From a virus: a stretch of DNA of 29,568 nucleotides. This document shows positions 24,230 to 29,568 of the stretch, piece after piece (the stretch's first letter is position 1; each line of letters begins with the position of its first letter). Location of the stretch: positions 1-29,568 of IMG/VR virus record IMGVR_UViG_3300049216_000010; one strand, 5' to 3'. The notes below the pieces were generated by a model that was not told the DNA's origin, ran no database searches, and saw only the letters and a program-made list of their open reading frames with translations. The translations under genes and the position numbers were made by a program.

Positions 24230-24235
24230 ACGGCA

Positions 24236-25711
24236 TTACTTGGCAACGGGCTTCGTTGCCGCTTGATCCTTCGCTTGCTGTGCGGAGCGCGCATCGGCTG
24301 CAACGCCATCAGACTGAATGCTCGCCAACTCTTTCTTCACGTCCTCGATATCGTAAGTGTCCGCGATAGCGATAACGGCAGTTTCGACGGACATAAGCCC
24401 GCCGCCTACAAGCGTTGTGAGCGTCGTCGCGTCTGCCTGTTTGTCTTCCGGCGCGGCAGGATACCAGTCGGGCCAATGCAGCGTGATCGGCTGCTCGTCG
24501 GATAGTTTCGCCGCCGCACCGCCCGCGATGGAAAGCGGGATCACGCCCGATGCCTTAACGAGCATTCGCAGCAACGGCAACAGGCCATGCTCGCCGTAAC
24601 TGGCGCGCAGCCTATCGGCCAGCCATATCAATCCTTGGTTCATCAGTTCCAAGGCGCGACCGGACTGCGCGGCGCTCATCTTCGACGGCTCGGCTCGGTT
24701 GCCGTGGCACGCTTCAAGTAAGAACTCGCGCAGCGCCCGCACATACTCGATTACAGCCGTCGTCGCCGTGCCGCCAATCTCTAGCAGCTTAGCGTCGCCG
24801 TCCTTCGTCGTCACGAGTGCGTTGCCGGCCGAGCGGATAATCTGCCCGTCACTAGCGGCAGGCTCGCGGATCACTAGCAGCGGATCGCTGCTATACTTCA
24901 AGCCGCGCCCGCCCTGCGAAAGCTGGTATTCGATTTCGATTTGCGTTTCGACACCGCCCCGGAATGAGCAAACGCCGTCCACGCCCTTGCCGCCGGGAAG
25001 GTTGCGTATCCACACTATCGGAACGAAGCCGAAGCCGTGCCGCACGCTGCGCGATGCGTCCAGTTCCATTGCCGGCGCTTCGGGCGACTTGGACAGCGCA
25101 ACAGGTTGCGGCTGATACCATTCTTCGTCAGTTATGGTCCAAACGCGTTTGAACCAAAACGTTGTCTCAAGCTGCGTTTGCGGGATATCGTATCCTGCTT
25201 CCTGCAACTTTCGTCCAAGAAGCTTATACTTCTCGGTCACGCATTCTAGCGTATCCGGCGCTTCCTGTTGCCATGTCGGCGTTAAGAACTCGGTATCCAG
25301 AACTTCGAAGAACGCGCGGCTTTTCAGCACACGCAACAGGATAGCGCAGCTTCCAACGCTGCCACGGATCGCGGCATCAACCATCAGGTCGTCAAGCCGC
25401 GCTTCCTTAATGACCGCCTCTAGCGCCTCTCGCGTCGCCTCTTCGTCGCACAACAGCGCAGGAAAATGCCCTTCGCTGAATAGCAGCGAAACGCTATCTT
25501 CCACCACGGTTCGCGCCAGGTTGTAGCGCACGCTCGGCTGGCGCTGCCTGATCGGCACATACTCGCCCGCGCCGTTGCGTTCATCGTCGAACTGATACGG
25601 CAGGCAATCGTAAATCGAGCCTTCAAGCACCTTGCGAAGCCAGCACAGTTCATAAGCCCGCTCGGGAAAGTCCCGGTCACGCGGCCATGTGGCGAGGATG
25701 GATTTTAACAC
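24236..25711 (-). CDS. Portal protein, SPP1 gp6-like, 491 aa
   Basis: The body has the portal pattern: RYNLARTVVEDSVSLLFSEG, a beta/helix clip region (PIVWIRNLPGGKGVDGVCSFRGGVETQIEIE), the wing helices (GRALELMNQGLIWLADRLR), and a C-terminal TLVGGGLMSVETAV crown. It is the dodecameric DNA-entry channel. GTG at 25711 follows the upstream TGA by one base. An in-frame ATG at 25753 would overlap the PAPS-reductase-like gene by 41 bases and lacks a ribosome site, so GTG is preferred. Confidence 0.86.
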   Translation of the reverse strand: MLKSILATWPRDRDFPERAYELCWLRKVLEGSIYDCLPYQFDDERNGAGEYVPIRQRQPSVRYNLARTVVEDSVSLLFSEGHFPALLCDEEATREALEAVIKEARLDDLMVDAAIRGSVGSCAILLRVLKSRAFFEVLDTEFLTPTWQQEAPDTLECVTEKYKLLGRKLQEAGYDIPQTQLETTFWFKRVWTITDEEWYQPQPVALSKSPEAPAMELDASRSVRHGFGFVPIVWIRNLPGGKGVDGVCSFRGGVETQIEIEYQLSQGGRGLKYSSDPLLVIREPAASDGQIIRSAGNALVTTKDGDAKLLEIGGTATTAVIEYVRALREFLLEACHGNRAEPSKMSAAQSGRALELMNQGLIWLADRLRASYGEHGLLPLLRMLVKASGVIPLSIAGGAAAKLSDEQPITLHWPDWYPAAPEDKQADATTLTTLVGGGLMSVETAVIAIADTYDIEDVKKELASIQSDGVAADARSAQQAKDQAATKPVAK

Positions 25712-25712
25712 G

Positions 25713-26138
25713 TCATACCCCACAGCCCGCCATATCGCAGGGCACAGCGTCATCGGTCATATCGAAGGGCAGGACGCCTTGCTGCCGCGTGACGCGGAGT
25801 AGCGTGGCGTAATCCTCCCGATCTGCGCGGAAAATTCTCATCTCCGGCTGGCCCTTGAGGAAGCAGCCGTAGCAGTTGCCTTCCCACCGCCCTGAGAGGC
25901 GAAGGTCAAAGGTTTGCGCTTGCCAAAAGGCGAAAACGTCGTTGAATTCGCGCTCGCAATCGCGCACGAAGTCCAGCGTGCCAGGCATCTCGCGGCCCGT
26001 GTTGGCGAAGCACACCACAACATCGTCCGGTAGTTTTCCGCCGTGCGCGGCGTGGATGGCGTGCAGCATCCTGCCGCTCGTGCGGCCACCCGAGAAGTTA
26101 ATTACAGCCGGGCCGATGATGCGGAGCGGATTGCTCAT
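25713..26138 (-). CDS. PAPS-reductase-family PP-loop protein, shortened, 141 aa
   Basis: The N-terminus has the PP-loop: NFSGGRTSG at 14-22, then FANTGREMPGTLDFVRDCE at 44-62, both hallmark motifs. A later GNCYGCFLKG at 87-96 is the phage-type C-terminal motif. Only about 25 residues separate these where full-length relatives have far more, so a substrate-binding section is missing. A CDMAGC pair follows at 134-139. ATP binding is plausible. The role could be thiolation, nucleotide activation or none. A good GGGGGG site precedes the ATG. Confidence 0.75.
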   Translation of the reverse strand: MSNPLRIIGPAVINFSGGRTSGRMLHAIHAAHGGKLPDDVVVCFANTGREMPGTLDFVRDCEREFNDVFAFWQAQTFDLRLSGRWEGNCYGCFLKGQPEMRIFRADREDYATLLRVTRQQGVLPFDMTDDAVPCDMAGCGV

Positions 26139-26159
26139 CGCCCCCCATCGGGATCATTC

Positions 26160-26327
26160 CTAAATCGCGTCCTGCCGCTCGCAAGCGTAAGCCATGCCCT
26201 GCTTCGACGCTTCGATCGCGAAAGCGCGGCACTCGCGTTCGGTGCGGAACGTAACCGGCTTGCTGCCCGGCATGGGCGTGCAATTCGCAGCGCTGCACAA
26301 CAGCGCGATCAGCACATAAACTATCAT
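26160..26327 (-). CDS. Small signal-anchored Cys protein, 55 aa
   Basis: Starts MIVYVLIALLCSAANC, a hydrophobic N-terminal anchor or signal. It then runs polar with TERECRAFAIEASKQGMAYACE, so two later Cys could pair. The ATG overlaps the TGA of the Cys-rich gene as ATGA, which supports expression. No clear lipobox is present. An envelope role, such as a spanin subunit, is speculative. Confidence 0.6.
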   Translation of the reverse strand: MIVYVLIALLCSAANCTPMPGSKPVTFRTERECRAFAIEASKQGMAYACERQDAI

Positions 26328-26611
26328 GTCACGTCACAACATTCGGAATTACGCAGACATTTGCCGGATGCGGCGCAATTGATAGGCCACACGCAATGTC
26401 CAACGCATTTCAGCTTCTTCGGCGCGTCATCTTGCTTGCACTCGATAACATCCAAGTGCTGCCCATGCCGCAACAGCAAGGTGACGGACTGGCCGGGCTT
26501 CAAACGATCCGCAAGCGTGATAGTAGGTCCGCCCATCACAACATCAGGACGCACGCGCACCTTGTAGGTTCGCCCGTCGCCGTGGTGTTCGCTGTTTGTG
26601 ATTGTCAGCAC
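26324..26611 (-). CDS. Cys-rich small protein, 95 aa
   Basis: The front is beta-like (TYKVRVRPDVVMGGPTITLADRLKPGQSVTLLLRHGQ). The last 40 residues carry seven Cys at 58, 69, 73, 79, 85, 91 and 92, plausible for metal or disulfide binding. Start is GTG, within the TGA region of a tiny upstream ORF. No family is recognised. Confidence 0.6.
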   Translation of the reverse strand: MLTITNSEHHGDGRTYKVRVRPDVVMGGPTITLADRLKPGQSVTLLLRHGQHLDVIECKQDDAPKKLKCVGHCVWPINCAASGKCLRNSECCDVT

Positions 26612-26676
26612 GGTTCGATTGCCTTGCGGCCAAGAGATTGCGTTATGCCATTCGTTGGCGGATCATGTTTGATCAT
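26605..26676 (-). CDS. Possible 23-aa leader ORF
   Basis: ATG at 26676 has AAGGGA about seven bases upstream, and the ORF ends by overlapping the GTG start region of the Cys-rich gene. It is short and unrecognised, possibly a leader that opens the next start. Confidence 0.3.
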   Translation of the reverse strand: MIKHDPPTNGITQSLGRKAIEPC

Positions 26677-26687
26677 AGCGGTATCCC

Positions 26688-26933
26688 TTATGCTGACTTG
26701 CGCCTTGCAATCTCGCTTTGCACAGCGCGCAGTTTCCGGCTGGCTTCCGCCATGTTCCAGATCAGACCATCAGGCTTTAGAGCCGGGCTTGTGCTGCGCG
26801 CCTTGTATGCCGTGACTGATGCAGCGTGCAGGCTTTCCGCGCGGAACGCGGCAACCTTCAAATCGCGGATATCAACGCCGCCGAAGCCATATCCAACTGG
26901 GCACAACACGAATTTTTGCGGCTTATCGACCAA
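26688..26933 (-). CDS. Unknown protein overlapping the end of the large terminase gene, 81 aa
   Basis: The frame stays open through KFVLCPVGYGFGG and a helical tail (MAEASRKLRAVQSEIARRKS). TTG at 26933 overlaps the terminase TAA; a GTG at 26909 would give 73 residues. No ribosome site is convincing for either. No family is recognised. Confidence 0.45.
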   Translation of the reverse strand: MVDKPQKFVLCPVGYGFGGVDIRDLKVAAFRAESLHAASVTAYKARSTSPALKPDGLIWNMAEASRKLRAVQSEIARRKSA

Positions 26934-28368
26934 TGAAGGGGATGCTACGCATCTTGATAGGTTGAGGAATTCCGACCAATTCACCGAACGCGCGGGATAA
27001 TGCGTCAACCTGATCGTCCTTTGTGCCCGAAGGAAAACTGCGAAGCTCCTCAATAAACGGCGCATTCCAGCCCGCCCGCATTATGCTTAGGTTGCCGACG
27101 TTAGTTTGCGCCGCCACCGGAGCGGCGCGCGTGGCCTTGTCGCCGGTTTCCTGCGATGCCTTAACGGTGTAGCCGGCAAGCCTCGCAACGAAGTCCTGCG
27201 CCTGCCATTTGCCGGCCTGCCCAGGGTCCTGCGGCAAGCTTATGGTGACGGTGCGCCCGTCCTCGGAGGCCGTCTTGAGCAACAGTTCAAGCACGCCTTC
27301 CGGTGCTAGCCTTGCGCGCTTGACGTCCAGCACGACGACGCGGTTTTCCGGCAACATCGCCAGCTTCAAACCAACGGTCCAATCAGGGTTTGCCGTGCCG
27401 ACTTGCTCCGTTGCCGCGAAGTCCCATGCGCGGCACATTTTGACGATGCCGGTAGGCAATTCGTCGCGAGTCGGTATCTGTCCGACTTTGAATAGTCCGC
27501 CCTCCAACGGGCGCGGGTCTTGCTGATACAGCGCATTCCAGTCGCGCGTTGCGCCGGAACGCTCATACTCGGCCTGGACCTTCAACAGTTCGTCCGCGAA
27601 GGCATAGCGCGCATCGCCGGCCCAAAGCATTTCACCAGGCGCGCGGCCAAGCGGATCATTCTCGCTGGCAATGGCCGGCAGGATCAGTTTGCGCCAGTCG
27701 TCGCCGTGGTAGGTCAGGAAGCGCCCGCCTAAGTCGTCCTCATGCCAGCGCGTCATAATGAGCAAGATGCCGCCACCAGGCCGCAAGCGGCTCCGCATGT
27801 CTGACGTTGCCCATTGCCATTGCTTAGCTCGCAAGTCCTCGCTGTCGGCTTGCTCGCGGCTCTTAACCGGATCGTCAATGACCACTAAGTCGGCGCGGAA
27901 GCCCGTTATCGTGCCGCCAACACCAGCGGCGCGATACTGCCCGCCGTTGCTAACTTCCCACAGTTCCTGGTTCTCGCGTCGCAGCTTGTAGCCTAGCGTT
28001 TCTCTGTTGTGCGCGATGGTGCTTATAATCTCGCGCGAAAACTTGGCCGACAGGTCCAACGTGCTGCTAGCGCCGATGATGCGCAGTGCGTTGCGCTGCG
28101 CCAAGAACCACGCTGGAAACAGCACGCTCGCATAGGTGGACTTAGCCGAGCCGGGCGGCATGCAGATCATCAGGCGCGGCGAATGTCCGGCGAACACGTC
28201 GCCAGCGAACGCCTGCAACTCGCGGATAATCAGCCGGTGGTGAAGCTGCGGCGCGAAGCCGAACGGCTTGAGCGCAATCTCGCACCATGTCAGCAGGTCA
28301 GTCCTCGCCTGCCTGCGCATCAACAGTGTCGCCGCCGCCTCCGCTGGCGATGGTGGCAAGCTCGGCAT
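26923..28368 (-). CDS. terL: Terminase large subunit, 481 aa
   Basis: Walker A-like CMPPGSAKST at 69-78 and Walker B LVVIDDP at 161-167 give the ATPase motor. The nuclease domain keeps WDFA (Asp326), LDVK (Asp348) and KDDQVDA (Asp451/452/455). It packages DNA into the prohead and cuts concatemers. It overlaps the small-subunit gene by 71 bases from the ATG at 28368, which has GGAAG nine bases upstream. An internal ATG at 28320 is an alternative start. Confidence 0.93.
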   Translation of the reverse strand: MPSLPPSPAEAAATLLMRRQARTDLLTWCEIALKPFGFAPQLHHRLIIRELQAFAGDVFAGHSPRLMICMPPGSAKSTYASVLFPAWFLAQRNALRIIGASSTLDLSAKFSREIISTIAHNRETLGYKLRRENQELWEVSNGGQYRAAGVGGTITGFRADLVVIDDPVKSREQADSEDLRAKQWQWATSDMRSRLRPGGGILLIMTRWHEDDLGGRFLTYHGDDWRKLILPAIASENDPLGRAPGEMLWAGDARYAFADELLKVQAEYERSGATRDWNALYQQDPRPLEGGLFKVGQIPTRDELPTGIVKMCRAWDFAATEQVGTANPDWTVGLKLAMLPENRVVVLDVKRARLAPEGVLELLLKTASEDGRTVTISLPQDPGQAGKWQAQDFVARLAGYTVKASQETGDKATRAAPVAAQTNVGNLSIMRAGWNAPFIEELRSFPSGTKDDQVDALSRAFGELVGIPQPIKMRSIPFIGR

Positions 28369-28693
28369 CGGTCATTTCTTCCGCGTTCGTTTTCAGAGTG
28401 GCGCTCATATCGACCGTCGCAAGCTTGGCGTGCACGTAGGGCGCAGCCGCGGTAGCCGTTGTCTTGGCTGCTGCCCAGTCGCCAGTCATCAGCTCGCGCG
28501 CCATGATGTATTGCAGGACCATTAGTGGAGACATGCTGATGATATCCTCGGGCGATAGGTTGTCGCCATGGACAGCCCTGCCGCGCGTTTCTGCCATCAG
28601 CGCTATAGCCTTGTCGTCAAGCGCCGCCTTGTTAGGCGTGCCGGGCTTGCGGCCAGCGCCAGGCCGGTGTCCGCCTCGCTTGGCTGTCACCAC
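28298..28693 (-). CDS. terS: Terminase small subunit-like protein, 131 aa
   Basis: The head has KRGGHRPGAGRKPGTPNK, the usual small-terminase basic motif, followed by helical segments (IISMSPLMVLQYIMARELM, AAAPYVHAKLATV). It lies right before the large subunit. The start is GTG at 28693, abutting the TGA of the small membrane gene. It should bind the packaging site on phage DNA. Confidence 0.8.
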   Translation of the reverse strand: MVTAKRGGHRPGAGRKPGTPNKAALDDKAIALMAETRGRAVHGDNLSPEDIISMSPLMVLQYIMARELMTGDWAAAKTTATAAAPYVHAKLATVDMSATLKTNAEEMTDAELATIASGGGGDTVDAQAGED

Positions 28694-28816
28694 TCAATCT
28701 CCGTCGTGTCGATCCACGTAATGCACGAGCAACGCCACTATGACGCAGCACGCCAAGCCGAACGCCACGGCCAGCACAACCCACCATGACGGCGGTCCCG
28801 GGCACACTGGCGGCAT
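28694..28816 (-). CDS. Small single-pass membrane protein, 40 aa
   Basis: Residues about 11-33 (WWVVLAVAFGLACCVIVALLVHY) form one membrane segment; the tail DRHDGD is charged. A perfect AGGAGG lies five bases before the ATG, and the TGA abuts the small terminase GTG. This is the first gene of the leftward operon. No family is recognised; a holin, antiholin or host-membrane factor is possible. Confidence 0.7.
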   Translation of the reverse strand: MPPVCPGPPSWWVVLAVAFGLACCVIVALLVHYVDRHDGD

Positions 28817-28926
28817 AGCTGCCTCCTCGGTTTACAAGGGGCCAAGCTATCACGTAACCGCCTCTCCCCGACACGACGGCACCGTCTCCATGTCACCCGT
28901 AAGGCCAGCGCGCCACGAAATCCGGA

Positions 28927-28932
28927 ATTATA
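28927..28932 (-). promoter_or_regulatory. Candidate -10 box for the leftward operon
   Basis: TATAAT on the minus strand, about 110 bases before the first leftward ATG. No good -35 is visible at 16-18 bases, so an activator or extended -10 may be needed. Confidence 0.35.
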
Positions 28933-28943
28933 CGATTTAGGGC

Positions 28944-28973
28944 TTGACGCCTATCCGCTGATCCCCTTAGATT
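28944..28973 (+). promoter_or_regulatory. Candidate rightward sigma70-like promoter
   Basis: TTGACG at 28944-28949 and TAGATT at 28968-28973 with an 18-base spacer, 65 bases before the rightward ATG at 29038. Confidence 0.5.
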
Positions 28974-29037
28974 GCTGCTTACCGGACGGACTCCCGACCG
29001 GCGCGCGCCCCGGCGATACAGCGGGCGGAGATGATCC

Positions 29038-29274
29038 ATGGTCAATCACCCCACTCGTCACCGCGGCCCATACACCGCGACCATTGGCGGCTCGTCATGG
29101 CGCGCCGGACCACAAGCCGAGTTTAAAACGATCCGCGAATGCCGACGCTATGCCGAAAGCTACGGCACGACGGCGGACTGGTGCCGCATTGAGGACGCCA
29201 AGGGCCGCGAGGTCGGCACCCATCGTCGGGATACATCGCACGATGGCCTCCGCTGGTTCCGGTCGGAGGGCTGA
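29038..29274 (+). CDS. Unknown rightward protein, 78 aa
   Basis: The only clearly rightward gene that is complete here. It has a PYTATIGGSSWRAGPQAEF strand, a TIRECRRYAESYGTTADWC helix, and ends RWFRSEG. Similar small proteins occur in phages and host genomes but no function is known. GGAG lies seven bases before the ATG. It probably begins an early or regulatory operon diverging from the virion genes. Confidence 0.65.
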   Translation: MVNHPTRHRGPYTATIGGSSWRAGPQAEFKTIRECRRYAESYGTTADWCRIEDAKGREVGTHRRDTSHDGLRWFRSEG

Positions 29275-29284
29275 CCAACGGCCC

Positions 29285-29302
29285 GCGTAGCCGTGGCTAC
29301 GC
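29285..29302. repeat. Perfect inverted repeat GCGTAGCC-GT-GGCTACGC
   Basis: Eight-base arms with a two-base centre, placed after the 78-residue gene and before the next ATG. The following TATCCTTAAC is only weakly T-rich, so it may be an operator or a partial terminator. Confidence 0.7.
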
Positions 29303-29344
29303 TATCCTTAACGTCATCGAACAACCTGAACAGGATTTTCCGCC

Positions 29345-29568
29345 ATGACCTACCCAATCACCTGACCGTATCGCCTGAGCGCGGGCCACAGCGACAACCC
29401 AGCCCACGGTGCCTGCGCGATGGATGCGGTTAACTGGCTGGTGCATGGCAAGCACGGAGATCAGCCCGAGTGTGCGTGCCCCGTCATCGGCGCTTACGTG
29501 ATCCGAGGCAACGACGCGATGCCGGACGATGTGCGCCAGCGGCTGATCGCCTACCTGCCGCGCATTGC
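29345..29568 (+). CDS. Conserved small protein, right-truncated, with in-frame TGA at codon 7
   Basis: The frame starts ATG ACC TAC CCA ATC ACC TGA, then runs on without stops to the window edge. It reads RLSAGHSDNPAHGACAMDAVN, WLVHGKHGDQPECACPVIGAY and NDAMPDDVRQRLIAYLPR. The conserved pattern (GaCxMdaVxWL, HgDqPeCaCPVIgay, NDampDdvR) is known from phage and bacterial proteins of unknown role. Conservation clearly begins before the next in-frame ATG at 29420. Thus either translation starts at 29420 or earlier at a non-standard codon, or the TGA is a mutation or sequencing error. AGGA lies eleven bases before the first ATG. Confidence 0.55.

Noticed and set aside
24011-24266. Plus-strand ORFs of 61 and 70 codons across the portal-scaffold gap
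   Set aside because: They are opened by the duplicated repeat and run into the portal gene on the other strand. No ribosome site or plausible protein content.
28632-28874. Minus-strand 80-codon ORF
   Set aside because: Out of frame with the membrane gene and the small terminase, both of which have better starts and content.
28740-28940. Plus-strand 66-codon ORF beginning MTQHAKPNA
   Set aside because: Lies opposite the small membrane gene and the promoter region, lacks a ribosome site and has low-complexity content.
1-29568. CRISPR array, tRNA, integrase or attachment site
   Set aside because: No regularly spaced repeats beyond the two-copy leader element, no cloverleaf recognised by eye, and no recombinase motifs.

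Overview
The window is a virion-building segment of a tailed bacteriophage (or a prophage of one) with a contractile tail. It holds terminase, portal, HK97-fold capsid, tail sheath and tube, a tape measure and a Mu/P2-type baseplate. The DNA is visibly GC-rich, start codons include GTG and TTG, and genes are packed with ATGA, TAATG and TGATG junctions. This suggests a phage of a GC-rich Gram-negative host such as a proteobacterium (inference). The module order recalls the small Burkholderia/Xanthomonas myoviruses of the Bcep781 type, but that is from memory and no search was run. No integrase, replication gene, tRNA, IS element or CRISPR array is visible.

Almost everything reads leftward on the minus strand. 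In transcription order from the right: a 40-residue membrane protein, small and large terminase, several small accessory genes (one Cys-rich, one signal-anchored), a shortened PAPS-reductase-like PP-loop protein and the portal. Then come a 280-base untranslated stretch with a duplicated hairpin, the scaffold, the GTG-started major capsid protein, three small capsid-region genes, connector and neck proteins, the sheath, an intrinsic terminator, the tube and the tail assembly chaperone. The chaperone ends in a canonical A AAA AAC slippery site that joins it to a second reading frame. After it come a gp10-like protein, the tape measure and the baseplate genes: DNA-circulation-like, LysM/gpX, hub, spike, gp25/W, J, a 47-residue basic gene and a gpI-like/DUF2612-like gene.

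Three large surface proteins follow: a glycine-rich fibre, a four-FN3-domain protein and a lectin-plus-SGNH-esterase protein. Together they look like a host-recognition and glycan-deacetylation module. The left end holds a TTG-started XhlA-like membrane protein, an HTH-metallophosphoesterase, a GNAT acetyltransferase, a dATP/dGTP diphosphohydrolase-type protein and two consecutive nucleoside 2-deoxyribosyltransferase-like genes. These enzymes suggest remodelling of the deoxynucleotide pool, possibly linked to modified DNA.

The extreme right end is divergent. A sigma70-like promoter candidate faces right toward a 78-residue gene and a conserved small gene cut by the window edge. That last gene has an in-frame TGA at codon 7. 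The points most worth checking are the frameshift site, the tandem hairpin repeat before the scaffold gene, the nucleotide-enzyme cluster, the shortened PAPS-reductase relative and the interrupted gene at the right edge.
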